A stretch of 44,978 nucleotides of DNA from Leptolyngbya sp. DLM2.Bin27. Its GTDB lineage: Bacteria; Cyanobacteriota; Cyanobacteriia; Phormidesmidales; Phormidesmidaceae. The position numbers and the translations under genes were made by a program. Below the pieces are notes generated by a model. That model was not told the DNA's origin and searched no databases. It saw only the letters and a program-made list of their open reading frames with translations. The first letter of the stretch is position 1, and each line of letters begins with the position of its first letter. This document shows, piece after piece, positions 15,062 through 23,622 of this stretch. The stretch is from positions 1 to 44,978 of the forward strand of contig RECJ01000190.1 in assembly GCA_007694115.1 (NCBI GenBank), read 5' to 3'.

Positions 15062-16354
15062 TTAAAACACCAACACCAATTCCACCTGCCAAGCCTCACC
15101 TTCACGCACGATCTGGATGTCGCGAAGGAACTCGCGGAAGAAAAAGCGGCGCTCGGCCTCAGACAGGTCGAGCCAAAACTGCGGAATGGACACCGACTGG
15201 GACAGCTCTTGCAGGTTGACCGGGGGCAGCTGCGCCAGCTGCTGGTGTAGGGCAGAAATTTCGCCGCGCAGCTTGTAGCGGCGTAGGGCGGCGGTTTCGC
15301 TGTCTAGGATGCCGGATGCTTCCAGGTCGGGGAGCTGGGCCAAGACAGCTTCCTTGGCGTCGATCTCGGTTTGCAAGCGGGTAGCGGGGGCAGGCACTGC
15401 CGCCGGGATATTGCTGGTGAACTGGGCTACGGCCTGGGGCAGCACCCGGCAGATCTCAGCGACGATGCGGTGCAGGGCGGCGTCGTAGGGGATGGCTTTG
15501 CAGCGGGGACGGCGGGGGCAGCCGCTGGGCCGCAGGTAGAGGTAGCTTTTGGCCTGGCCCCTGGGGGTAGTTTTGGGGGCGGTTTTAGAGATGGTCAGGG
15601 GTTGGCTGCACGCCTGGCAGGTGACGAGGCCAGCCAGCGATCGCGCCGCCCCCGCCGTTCGCGGTGGCAGGGGCCGATTGCGGCGCAGCAGGCGGTCGAT
15701 CTGGGCCGCTTCTTCGCGGCTGACGATGGCGGCGTGGGTATCGCGCAGCACGGTGCCATCCTGGTATTGCAGGTCGCCCCGATAGACCGGGTGGGTGAGC
15801 CAGCGCCGCCCGGTGGAGACTGAGATCCGTTTGCCGAGTTTGTTCTCGATCAACCGCACCGCCCCCCGCAAAGAGCCGTAGAGCAAAAATTCGTTGACTA
15901 GGGCGGTGACCACCGGGGCGGTGGCGCGGTCGATCAGGTAGCGGCCCTGACCCCGGCGATAGCCGTAGGGAGCTTTGCCGGGGGGCGGCAGGGCCTGCAA
16001 GCGGCTGCGGGCATGGCCCTGGCGCAGGCGGCGCTGGCGCTGCTGGGTGGCCAGGTCGGCCCCTTGCAGCAGGCTGGCCACATCCACCGCGCCGCCCGCT
16101 AGGGCGATCACCTCGGCCCCGGTAGCCTCTAGCAACTCAATCCAGGCGCTGACCTCCTGGGGGTCATTACCCAGCTCAGCGAGGTCATCCACCAAAACCA
16201 GGTCGGCGGGGGTGGTTTGCAGGTCGGCCAGCAGGCGATCGCGCTCCGGTCGAGATCCCACGGCCCCATCGGTGTACACCCGCTCGGCGGTGGGTAAGCG
16301 GTCTGCGTTGAGAACAGCTTCGGCCCCTCGATAGCAATAGGCGACGATGCGCAC
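15062..16354 (-). CDS. Recombinase-family protein with degenerate serine-recombinase catalytic domain
   Basis: 430 residues laid out like a large serine recombinase: an N-terminal resolvase-like fold (1-100), a recombinase DNA-binding domain (about 125-230: GKAPYGYRRGQGRYLID, WLTHPVYRGDLQYQDG), a zinc-ribbon-like part (LVTCQACSQPL ... SGCPRRPRCKAI) and a C-terminal coiled-coil/helical part. The catalytic motifs are gone. The usual Y-x-R-V-S nucleophile motif reads AYCYRGAEAV, with no Ser. The KLDRLGR arginine motif reads VDDLAELGNDPQ, while the structural SRPERDRLLADL and GAEVIAL elements remain. It is therefore unlikely to recombine DNA and may act as a DNA-binding protein. GTG start at 16354, 3 bp after the stop of the secreted-protein gene. 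Confidence 0.8.
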   Translation of the reverse strand: MRIVAYCYRGAEAVLNADRLPTAERVYTDGAVGSRPERDRLLADLQTTPADLVLVDDLAELGNDPQEVSAWIELLEATGAEVIALAGGAVDVASLLQGADLATQQRQRRLRQGHARSRLQALPPPGKAPYGYRRGQGRYLIDRATAPVVTALVNEFLLYGSLRGAVRLIENKLGKRISVSTGRRWLTHPVYRGDLQYQDGTVLRDTHAAIVSREEAAQIDRLLRRNRPLPPRTAGAARSLAGLVTCQACSQPLTISKTAPKTTPRGQAKSYLYLRPSGCPRRPRCKAIPYDAALHRIVAEICRVLPQAVAQFTSNIPAAVPAPATRLQTEIDAKEAVLAQLPDLEASGILDSETAALRRYKLRGEISALHQQLAQLPPVNLQELSQSVSIPQFWLDLSEAERRFFFREFLRDIQIVREGEAWQVELVLVF

Positions 16355-16357
16355 GGT

Positions 16358-16702
16358 CTAAAACGCCAGTTGGAGGGCTGCGCGCAGGGCCAAGGCGGCC
16401 TCGTCATCGGGGCTGGCGACCACTAGCATCACCGTAGTGACATCGGTGGGGTTTTCGACGCAGACAAACATAGCCGTAACCGCTTCAGAGCGCCCGGCCA
16501 TGCTGGTGGCGTCGGTTTGCAACGGCTCTAACCCCTCAGCGGCCAGCGCCTGCCGCGCCAGAGTGAGACAGTGGGCGGTATTGATCGGCGCGACCTGCCA
16601 GGCATAATACACCCCCGGCGGGTCGGCCAGGGCGGCTGGGCCGGTCATCGCCAGCCCCAACCCAGCGGTCAATAGCGCTAGCCAGTGGGGTGCCCGTGTC
16701 AT
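16358..16702 (-). CDS. Small secreted protein of unknown function
   Basis: 114 residues with a clear signal peptide (hydrophobic WLALLTAGLGLAMTGPAALA, cleavage near residue 26). The mature part of about 88 residues has two Cys (AHCLTLARQAL and MFVCVENP), which could form a disulfide, and the strand pattern VTAMFVCVE...VMLVVASPDDEAA. I do not recognise a family. It is the upstream partner of the degenerate recombinase gene (3-bp gap), so the two are probably co-transcribed. Confidence 0.7.
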   Translation of the reverse strand: MTRAPHWLALLTAGLGLAMTGPAALADPPGVYYAWQVAPINTAHCLTLARQALAAEGLEPLQTDATSMAGRSEAVTAMFVCVENPTDVTTVMLVVASPDDEAALALRAALQLAF

Positions 16703-16838
16703 TGAGGTGTCCTGTGCTGTGTGCTAGAGAGTTTGCCACGGTCAATCCTGCTGTGTTGATCATACTCCCTGGGTCGAGATTCCATAGCGGCAGCGGCTAT
16801 TGACTCTGGGCCGTGGCAAGATAGGTGAGTGGGAAGAT

Positions 16839-16925
16839 GGGTATCAGGTTTTAGGTATCAGGTATCAGGTTTACGGTTCTATGTTTGCCTGACACCCGAC
16901 ACCCGACACCCGACACCCGACACCC
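16839..16925. repeat. Direct-repeat tract and five GACACCC heptamers upstream of rnz
   Basis: Three GGTATCAG copies lie in 16840-16870, and five exact GACACCC units at 16891-16925. GGGTATCAGG on the left can pair imperfectly with CCTGACACCC on the right, so the tract can fold. It resembles short tandemly repeated repetitive (STRR) sequences of cyanobacteria. Open frames crossing it are artefacts. Confidence 0.85.
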
Positions 16926-16948
16926 AATGTCTTCTAGAGGCCGTTCCG

Positions 16949-17911
16949 TTGCAGATTACATTTTTGGGTACCAGTTCGGGCGTGCCGACCCGATCGCGCA
17001 ATGTGTCGAGCGTGGCCCTGCGGCTGCCCCAGCGGGCCGAGGTGTGGCTGTTTGACTGCGGCGAGGGCACCCAGCACCAGTTTTTGCGCAGCGAGTTTAA
17101 GTCGAGCCAGATTCGCCGCATTTTTGTCACCCACATGCACGGCGACCACATTTTTGGCCTGATGGGGCTGCTGGCCAGCTGCGGCCTGGCAGGCAATCGG
17201 CAGCAGCGCATCGATATCTACGGCCCCAAGCCCCTCAACGACTACCTCCAGGCCAGCCGTCGCTACTCCCAAACCCACTTTTCGCTGCCGATCAAAATCC
17301 ACGCCGTCGAACCGGGGCTGGTGTTTGAGGATGACGACTTTCGGGTGTTCTGCGACCTGTTAGAGCACCGGGTACCGGCCTACGGCTACCGGGTAGAAGA
17401 GCGCGATCGCCCCGGCCACTTTGATGTCAAGCGGGCTCAGGCTCTGGGTATTCCCTCGGGGCCGATCTACGGCCAGCTCAAGCGGGGGCAGCGGGTCAAG
17501 CTCGACGATGGCCGCACCATCAATGGGGCCGACCTCTGCGGGCCAGATTTAGTCGGGCGCAAGCTGGTGTACTGCACCGATACGATTTACTGCGATCGCG
17601 CCGTAGACCTCGCCGCCAACGCCGACCTGCTAATCCACGAGGCCACTTTCTCCCACCGCGACGCCGACCTGGCCTACCAGCGGCTGCACTCCACCTCCAC
17701 CATGGCGGCCCAGGTGGCCCTTGGGGCCCAGGCCAAGCAGCTGATCATGACCCACTTCAGCCCCCGCTACGCCCCCGGCAACGACATTCAGCTCCCCGAT
17801 CTGCTGGCCGAGGCCAGGGCAATTTTCCCCAATACCGCCATGGCCCACGATTTCATGATCTACGACATTCCCCGTCAAGGTGAGCCGGTATTGACCGCAG
17901 CGGCGGTGTAG
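16949..17911 (+). CDS. rnz: Ribonuclease Z
   Basis: Metallo-beta-lactamase endonuclease that removes the 3' trailer of tRNA precursors. The signature [17 protein letters not shown] (THxHxDH zinc motif) is near residue 60. Other features are [48 protein letters not shown], and the final [10 protein letters not shown] motif. The best start is TTG at 16949, giving [12 protein letters not shown] right after it, the standard N-terminus, and 320 residues. The frame extends to an ATG at 16829, but only through the GACACCC repeat tract. GAGG (about 16936-16939) may be the ribosome site. Confidence 0.95.
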   Translation: MQITFLGTSSGVPTRSRNVSSVALRLPQRAEVWLFDCGEGTQHQFLRSEFKSSQIRRIFVTHMHGDHIFGLMGLLASCGLAGNRQQRIDIYGPKPLNDYLQASRRYSQTHFSLPIKIHAVEPGLVFEDDDFRVFCDLLEHRVPAYGYRVEERDRPGHFDVKRAQALGIPSGPIYGQLKRGQRVKLDDGRTINGADLCGPDLVGRKLVYCTDTIYCDRAVDLAANADLLIHEATFSHRDADLAYQRLHSTSTMAAQVALGAQAKQLIMTHFSPRYAPGNDIQLPDLLAEARAIFPNTAMAHDFMIYDIPRQGEPVLTAAAV

Positions 17912-17976
17912 GTCTCTTCTCTGGCTCTTCTCTAAGGGTATTGAAGCAGCCTGCAGAGCCAGATGGGCTTAGCCAA

Positions 17977-18387
17977 CTACTGGCCCAGCCGCTGCTGAAG
18001 CGAGCCCAGTCGATCTCGACTGTCTACGGCGGGGCGGGGCGTAGGCACGTCGGTATTGGGCCAGGTATCTAGATCATTACAGGGGCAGAGGTCAGTCATC
18101 ATACCCGCTGTCGGCAGCACAATGGGCATATCGCAGCGGGCGCAGTCTGTCACATCCCAGGCGGGCAATAGCAACTCCGCAATGCTCTGGTTAGTGCCGC
18201 TGAGGTAGCAGTCTCGCCCACGGGTGACCATGATTTTGCGCCAGCAGTTTTCAAAAGAAGAGCTGTACTTTTCACCCTGAAAAACGGGAGAAGGCAGACA
18301 TTCACCCCGGCTCTCAGCCACCACTACGGGCTTGCCCAGCTGAAACCAGTGGGCCAAAAAATTTCTCACCTGTTCTTGAGAAGCCAT
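17977..18387 (-). CDS. Conserved-looking cyanobacterial hypothetical protein
   Basis: 136 residues from ATG 18387, which has an AGGAG site about 10 bases upstream; the frame extends only to a TTG at 18411. The N-terminus (ASQEQVRNFLAHWFQLGKPVVV) and SSSFENCWRKIM resemble a small family I recall only from cyanobacteria, without known function. C-terminal Cys residues occur as DCARCDMP and DLCPCND, which could bind metal. No signal peptide or membrane segment. It is convergent with rnz. Confidence 0.7.
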   Translation of the reverse strand: MASQEQVRNFLAHWFQLGKPVVVAESRGECLPSPVFQGEKYSSSFENCWRKIMVTRGRDCYLSGTNQSIAELLLPAWDVTDCARCDMPIVLPTAGMMTDLCPCNDLDTWPNTDVPTPRPAVDSRDRLGSLQQRLGQ

Positions 18388-18879
18388 TCGCTGTTTTAAC
18401 TCCTGATGCAATTACTGGGGCACGGTTACGAAGACCTGATGCTAAAACCTGGTGCCAGGTTTTAGTACTAGATTGTGGTGGGGCTTGGTACACTGACAAA
18501 ACCATCAGCCGATCAAGGATGGCCATCGTCTTGCAGGGGACAGAATCCCCCTAGCCTGCTCCTGTCATGGCCTATGCCACATCCTAACGGCAGCTCAGCT
18601 AGCGCTCAGCAGATCTACGGATATTCTTTGGAAAGTTTTTCCCCTACCCCGATACCATGACGGGCATCCCCCTCTTTAAAGCCCCCTAGGCCCGACAGCG
18701 AAGTTACAGATCCAGAGCCCTAAAACCTTTCTCAGCGAAGGAGTTCAGCTCACCGACTGAACCCACCAACAGCCGTAGTTGCCGGGCAGACTCATAGAGT
18801 CTCTGGCCTTGCTTAACGAAAGTTTGCAGGGCCTACTCACCAGCGCTAAAAGTGCGGCACAACCAGATAAAGTAGCCCT
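18388..18879. other. Intergenic region upstream of the HEAT-repeat gene
   Basis: About 490 bp between divergent genes. It is less GC-rich than its surroundings, with no supported ORF, RNA gene or strong repeat. It must contain promoters for both flanking genes, but no clear -35/-10 pair was assigned. Confidence 0.4.
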
Positions 18880-19635
18880 ATGCATGATGACGATCTCACC
18901 ACCTTGAACCCCGATCTGGAGTTCGCTGACCCCCTCGATGCCCTCGGCCCGGTGGAGGAAAACGCGGCCCCCCAGTACGACCCCGAGGCCATGCTGCCCC
19001 TGCTGACGGCGACTGACCCGCAGCAGCGAATGCTGGCGGCGCGAGCCTTTTGCGAAGTGGAAGACGGGCGGGCAGTGGCTCCCCTGACGGCTCTGCTGAG
19101 CGATCTTTGCCCGCTGGTACGGGTGAGCGCTGCCTACGCTCTGGGCCGCAATCCTAGCGAGTCGGCGGTAGAGCCGTTGATTGCCCAACTGGCCACCGAC
19201 TGGAATGGCTATGTGCGCAAGGGGCTGGTGTGGGCTCTGGGCAACTCCCAGAATGCCCGTGCCCTAGACCCCCTGCTGGAAGCCCTGAGAACCGATATTT
19301 CTGCGGTGCGGCTGTGGGCCGCCAGCGCCCTAGCCCAGATGTCTCAGGTGGGCTACGAGTCAGTGATTGCCGCGATTCCGCCTCTGATTGAGGGGCTGCG
19401 CCGCGACCCGGTGCCAGCGGTGCGCAGCAACTGCGCCTGGGCGCTTGGGCAGCTGTGCCGCGAGCTGCCCTCTAATGTGGTCTACCACACGGCGATCGAC
19501 GCGCTGATCGAGAGCTTTGCCGAGGAAGATGACCTCGGCGTGCGCGAAGATGCCCGCACTGCCCTGCTCAAGGTTGGCGATACCCGAGGGCTGCAAACCA
19601 TCGAAGAAATTGAGCAGGACGGGTTCTTTTTCTAG
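18880..19635 (+). CDS. HEAT-repeat (PBS lyase-type) protein
   Basis: 251 residues. After an acidic leader (about 1-35) come roughly five to six HEAT repeats of about 30 residues, each with an A-AR/LG or AxxALG pattern: QQRMLAARAFCEVED, VRVSAAYALGRNPSESAVEPLI, VRKGLVWALGNSQNARALDPLL, VRLWAASALAQM, VRSNCAWALGQLC, VREDARTALLKVGD. The same fold is used by CpcE/F-type phycobilin lyases and by many cyanobacterial scaffold proteins. No lyase partner is adjacent, so a protein-protein interaction role is the safer call. Confidence 0.85.
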   Translation: MHDDDLTTLNPDLEFADPLDALGPVEENAAPQYDPEAMLPLLTATDPQQRMLAARAFCEVEDGRAVAPLTALLSDLCPLVRVSAAYALGRNPSESAVEPLIAQLATDWNGYVRKGLVWALGNSQNARALDPLLEALRTDISAVRLWAASALAQMSQVGYESVIAAIPPLIEGLRRDPVPAVRSNCAWALGQLCRELPSNVVYHTAIDALIESFAEEDDLGVREDARTALLKVGDTRGLQTIEEIEQDGFFF

Positions 19636-19642
19636 GGGCCGC

Positions 19643-19725
19643 GTAGGGGCGCACAGCGCCCGGAATCCTGTGGGGGCATCGCTTGCGCCAGAGTCCTGTG
19701 GGGGCGCACAGCGGTGCGCCCCTAC
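19643..19725. repeat. Inverted repeat at the convergent HEAT/lptF junction
   Basis: GTAGGGGCGCAC (19643-19654) and its perfect complement (19714-19725) enclose a unit with an internal direct repeat TCCTGTGGGGGC. It fills the gap between two convergent genes and its right arm contains the lptF stop codon (19722-19724). Likely a dispersed cyanobacterial repeat, possibly a bidirectional transcript end. Confidence 0.85.
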
Positions 19726-20888
19726 TTAGACGCTCGCAGCAGCAGGTAAATGCCGATCGCCAGTCCCAGGAGGGTGGGCAGCCAGGCCGACAGAAACGGC
19801 GACAGCACCCCCACCTCGCCCATGGCGTTGGTGATGAACGACAGTAGGTAGTAGCCAAAGATAATCACAATGCTGACGCCAAAGCTGGTGGCGCGGCTGG
19901 TGCGCTGGGGCAGCACCCCAATCGAAGCCCCCACCAGGCCAAACACCACGCAGACAAAGGGCAGGGCATACTTCTGCATGATCCGAATCTGCCAGCGACG
20001 AATCATTTTTTCATCGCCGCTCTGGCGCACCAGATTGAGCTGCTCGGTGGCCTCGGCAATATTCATCTCGGTGTCGTTTTTGGTGCGGCCCGCCAGGTCT
20101 AGGGGGGTGCGGGGCAGCTGTAGCTCCTGAGTTTCAAAGGTGATGATGTTGCGAAAGGAACCGTCGGGGGCGACCACGTAGATGGTGCCGTTGTAGAATG
20201 TCCAGGTATTTTTCTCAATTTTCCACTGGGCTGACTCGGCGCTGACCACCTGGTTGAGCCCCTCCTGGGAGAAGTCGAGAATGGTCAGCCCATACATAGT
20301 GGTGCCGTCGAAGCGGCGGGCATAGAACTGGCGCTTGAGTTCTTGGGCCTCGGGGTTGTCTTGGGCGGGCTGAAATTCTTGGTAGAAAATGTTGCGCTCT
20401 TGGAAAGGGGGCCGCTCTGACTTGAGCGCCTGCTCTAGGGTAATGGCGGCCCGGTAGTTGGCGGCGGGGGTAATCAGCTCGTTAAACACAAAGGTGAGGC
20501 CGGTGACCAGCAGGCTCAGCACCACCGCCGGGGCAATGATCCGGCGAATGCTCACCCCGACCCCGCGCAGGGCAATCAGCTCGCTGTCGCTGCTGAAGCG
20601 GCTGTAGGTCATCATGGTGGCCAGCAGGGTCGACATCGGGAAGGCCAAGACGATGAACTCGGGCAGCTTGAGCAGAAAAATCTGCACCGCCAGGGTAATT
20701 GCCAGCCCCGACTCGGTGATGCGGCGAATCAGCTCAAACAGCGCCCCAATGGAAATGCCGATGGAGGAAAACGCCCCGACTCCAAATAAAAAGGGCATGG
20801 TCAGCTCTTTGGCGATGTAGCGATCCATCACCGTGAGCGGCGATAGGCCGAGGCGAGAGCGAACAGGGGTGGTAGAGGCTGAGGCCAT
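19722..20888 (-). CDS. LPS export permease LptF/LptG family
   Basis: Membrane component of the LPS transporter (LptFG), which with LptB extracts LPS from the inner membrane. N-terminal DRYIAKELTMPFLFGVGAFSSIG and further hydrophobic segments (FIVLAFPMSTLLATMMTYSRF; VVLSLLVTGLTFVFNELITP) come before a periplasmic beta-jellyroll-like domain (about 130-270). The C-terminal half has three helices, including FVCVVFGLVGASIGVLP and GVSIVIIFGYYLLS. ATG 20888 is chosen (388 residues). ATG 20828 (MDRYIAKEL) is also possible, and the frame upstream of 20888 lies in a GTGGGTGAGT-type repeat. It lies 101 bp downstream of lptB on the same strand. Confidence 0.9.
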   Translation of the reverse strand: MASASTTPVRSRLGLSPLTVMDRYIAKELTMPFLFGVGAFSSIGISIGALFELIRRITESGLAITLAVQIFLLKLPEFIVLAFPMSTLLATMMTYSRFSSDSELIALRGVGVSIRRIIAPAVVLSLLVTGLTFVFNELITPAANYRAAITLEQALKSERPPFQERNIFYQEFQPAQDNPEAQELKRQFYARRFDGTTMYGLTILDFSQEGLNQVVSAESAQWKIEKNTWTFYNGTIYVVAPDGSFRNIITFETQELQLPRTPLDLAGRTKNDTEMNIAEATEQLNLVRQSGDEKMIRRWQIRIMQKYALPFVCVVFGLVGASIGVLPQRTSRATSFGVSIVIIFGYYLLSFITNAMGEVGVLSPFLSAWLPTLLGLAIGIYLLLRASK

Positions 20889-20989
20889 GGGGTGGGGAGT
20901 GAGTGGGTGGGTGAGTGGGGGATGGGCAAACACAGAGGTTTGTCCTAGGGCTGGCGGGAAATAGCCTGGTGGCTTCAGACTCAGGATAG

Positions 20990-21718
20990 CTAGATGGCGA
21001 AGTCTTTGCCGAGGTAGTGCTCACGCACTAGGGGGTTGCTGGAGAGGTCGTCGGCGCTGCCGGAGGCAAGAATCTGGCCATCGCTCATGATGTAGGCACG
21101 GTCGATGATGCGCAGGGTTTCACGCACGTTGTGGTCGGTGATCAAAATGCCCATGTTGCGATCGCGCAATTTGCCCACAATTTCTTGAATCTCGGCAACG
21201 GCGATCGGGTCAACCCCGGCAAACGGCTCATCGAGAAACAAAAAGCTGGGGCCTTCGGAACCAGAGGCCAAAGAGCGGGCCAGTTCTGTGCGCCGTCGCT
21301 CCCCCCCCGACACCTGAATGCCCAGGGTATTGGCCACCTTTTCGAGGCGAAACTCCTTGAGCAAGTCTTGCAGGCGATCGCCGTACTCATCGGGGGGCAC
21401 CCGCGTCTGCTGCATCACCAAGAGAATATTATCGGCCACCGACAGGTTGCGGAAAATGCTGGGCTCTTGGGCCAGGTAACCAATCCCCAGCCGCGCCCGC
21501 TGGTGCATGGGCAGATCGGTGATATCGATCTGGTCAAGGCAAACTTTGCCGCCATCGGGCCGCTCTAACCCGGTCGCCATATAGAACGTCGTGGTTTTGC
21601 CAGCTCCATTTGGCCCCAGCAGACCGACGATCTCGCCCTGGGCCACCGACAGACTGACCCGGTTGACTACCTGGCGCTTACCGTAGGTTTTCTGAACATT
21701 GTCAAGTACGATTTTCAA
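20990..21718 (-). CDS. lptB: LPS export ABC transporter ATPase LptB
   Basis: Cytoplasmic ATPase that powers LPS extraction and transport across the periplasm. Walker A is GPNGAGKTT, the ABC signature is VSGGERRRTELARSL, Walker B is FLFLDEPFAGVDP, and the H-loop is ITDHNVRETL. The TDLPMHQRARLGIGYLAQEPSIF stretch with the Q-loop is typical of LptB. There is no ATG in the right place; TTG 21718 gives the usual LKIVLDNVQKTYGKR start and 242 residues, the LptB norm (TTG 21739 is the alternative). lptF follows on the same strand. Confidence 0.95.
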   Translation of the reverse strand: MKIVLDNVQKTYGKRQVVNRVSLSVAQGEIVGLLGPNGAGKTTTFYMATGLERPDGGKVCLDQIDITDLPMHQRARLGIGYLAQEPSIFRNLSVADNILLVMQQTRVPPDEYGDRLQDLLKEFRLEKVANTLGIQVSGGERRRTELARSLASGSEGPSFLFLDEPFAGVDPIAVAEIQEIVGKLRDRNMGILITDHNVRETLRIIDRAYIMSDGQILASGSADDLSSNPLVREHYLGKDFAI

Positions 21719-21878
21719 GGCGCAACCGGGCCAGTGCAATAACTGAGAACTGCCAAGATTGTATCAAAGCTCCTACGTGGTCTGGGAGAGTAGCCGGGGG
21801 GCAGCGGCAGGCGGCACGGCACCGGCGGCGGCCATATCCGCGCCCAAGAGGGCAGACCTTGGGGTTTAACCCAAACGG

Positions 21879-22850
21879 CTAAAGCCCCGAGAAATACCAG
21901 ATGCGGTAAGGATTCATACCGTATTCCAGCTGGAGCAGCAGGCGCGAACTATGCTGGGGCACAGTGCCCCTGTGTAAGCAGTAGGGATCGCCTGCGAACC
22001 CAAAGCCCGCTGGGCCAGTGACAATCCTAACTCGCTCGCTGCCGTAGATGTCGACGAGGGTGCGATCGCAGATCGAGGCACAACCTTGGCCCAGCCACTG
22101 GTGCCTAAACCGTCGATGGAGATGCGTACCTTGCAAATAGACATGGGGGCCATCCCCCGCTCGAACATCGCTCAAGTAAAAGAAAAACTTGATGGTTTTG
22201 TAGTCGTTAATATCGCAGTGATACACCCGAGCCATTTTTAGCTTTTGCTCCAGGGTGTTAGGCGCTGGAAACCCCCAAGCCAGCTCCCCTCTCATGTAAA
22301 CAGCGCGATGGTTGAGGTACTGGCTAGCCACATCGAGCAGATAGTTATCTGCTCGCATGGCCTGATAGGCCGCGCAAGACTCATGGCTATCCAAATAACC
22401 CGCCACTAAAATGGGTGCCCCCAACGTTTGCTCCAACTGCTCTCTATCGTCAATATAGAAAGGATGATCGGGGTTGCGATTGACATAGCAAGGGTTAGTC
22501 TGGGCGAAATCGAGCAGCCCCGCCAAAATATCTGGCCGCAGGGAAAAACCCTCATAGTAGCCGTTCGCCCGAATGAGCGCAGCCACCTGAGCGGGGCTTT
22601 CCACCGGGCAAACCCCCGCTACCGCGTGCATAACAGTGGCCTCGATAGTACCGCTGGGCTCATAGCTACCCCGTCGGGCCACCGTCTCGCGAACAGCCAC
22701 AAACCGAGCCAGCCAAGACATTACCAAAAAGCTTGGATCACCCCAAAGCAGGCGCACAAAATTCCGCAGTTTATTGGCAACTCGAGCAATAGCCTTAAAC
22801 AGCGCTTTTTCATGAGTTACCCGATCAGAGAAAGGTCTATTGGTCGTCAT
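21879..22850 (-). CDS. PhyH-type Fe(II)/2-oxoglutarate dioxygenase
   Basis: 323 residues from ATG 22850 (MTTNRPFSDR). The double-stranded beta-helix oxygenase signature is visible: HCDIND (His and Asp iron ligands), KFFFYLSDVRAGDGPHVYLQGTH, and a distal CLHRGTVPQHSSR with the third His ligand and the Arg that binds 2-oxoglutarate. This fits phytanoyl-CoA dioxygenase-like enzymes that hydroxylate small molecules or lipids; the substrate is unknown. It sits between lptA and lptB, so a role in lipid A/LPS or membrane lipid modification is possible but is inference. Its surroundings are less GC-rich than the lpt genes, suggesting a later insertion. Confidence 0.8.
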   Translation of the reverse strand: MTTNRPFSDRVTHEKALFKAIARVANKLRNFVRLLWGDPSFLVMSWLARFVAVRETVARRGSYEPSGTIEATVMHAVAGVCPVESPAQVAALIRANGYYEGFSLRPDILAGLLDFAQTNPCYVNRNPDHPFYIDDREQLEQTLGAPILVAGYLDSHESCAAYQAMRADNYLLDVASQYLNHRAVYMRGELAWGFPAPNTLEQKLKMARVYHCDINDYKTIKFFFYLSDVRAGDGPHVYLQGTHLHRRFRHQWLGQGCASICDRTLVDIYGSERVRIVTGPAGFGFAGDPYCLHRGTVPQHSSRLLLQLEYGMNPYRIWYFSGL

Positions 22851-23622
22851 TGTGATACTAAATAAAATCGCGAACTGGATTAACAATTAGCCCCTAGGTC
22901 GCCAGATAGCTCTAAAAATTAATCGCGCAATAGCTGACTTATACCCAATAGCCCACAGCCGATCTAACGAATGCTCAAACGTTTGAACATTCGTTAGATC
23001 AGTGGCTTAATTAAACTTGCTACAGAAATGGCTAATCGAGGCTTTTCAAGCCAAAACCACAGCAAAAATACTCAAATGGCCAAGAAAGCAAGAGAGCAAG
23101 AGATACTTTATCTCCCCTCCAAACAAGAATTACCTATTTTATCTAGACGATCTCAGGTCGAATCAATTTAACCAGTTCAGGGTAAAACAAACTAGGCCAG
23201 GGGAACATCTGGCAGCATTCAGCTGATCTGATTAAAACCATTATTTATGGCAGATTGCGTGCTCATCCTATAGTAATCACACTAGCCCCAAGGCGACCAA
23301 CCGATAGGAATTGCTTCGCAGAATATTCTTTATCTGTAGTTTTTGATAAAAGATCAATAAACTAAGGCTTGCGCCTCCAGTTGACAAGCTGAGCCAAATA
23401 CAGAAAGTTAAAATTGCCGGAGAAGGATAACATTTCCACAGTTTGTGTCAAGGGATCTAGCCACCCCACCCCCGATTTCCAGTTTCCTTGCCATCGAAAT
23501 GCCACCCCCAACCGGAGGTGGCATCGATACAAAAACTGCTCATAGTCGAAGGCAGCAATAGCTCCCCTATTCCCGCCAGGCGTAGCCCCTGGGATCTAGA
23601 GAATCCCCTGTTTGCCTTCTGC
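22851..23622. other. AT-richer intergenic region between the oxygenase gene and lptA
   Basis: About 770 bp. It carries a near-perfect 40-bp palindrome (22961-23000) and, at 23493-23528, a stem-loop with ATGCCACC/GGTGGCAT arms. A 69-codon + strand frame (23017-23226) has no recognisable features. No RNA gene is supported. Confidence 0.5.
22961..23000. repeat. 40-bp near-perfect palindrome
   Basis: GATCTAACGAATGCTCAAAC is followed immediately by GTTTGAACATTCGTTAGATC: 19 of 20 positions pair, the only mismatch being C against A. Without a loop it can extrude as a cruciform or serve as a dimer-binding site. It sits about 110 bp upstream of the oxygenase start. Confidence 0.9.

Noticed and set aside
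15062..16354. Active integrase of a mobile element
   Set aside because: The catalytic Ser and Arg motifs are missing and no attachment repeats or cargo boundaries were seen.
16891..16925. CRISPR-like repeats
   Set aside because: Units are 7 bp, contiguous and without spacers, so this is a short tandem repeat.
16829..16948. N-terminal extension of rnz to the ATG at 16829
   Set aside because: The extra 40 residues come from direct and heptamer repeats; the family N-terminus begins at TTG 16949.
23017..23226. 69-codon + frame in the lptA-oxygenase gap
   Set aside because: No ribosome site, no recognisable motif, and a composition expected from an AT-richer spacer.
23493..23528. Stem-loop as terminator of lptA
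   Set aside because: Arms pair well but no U-run follows on the minus strand, so no terminator is claimed.
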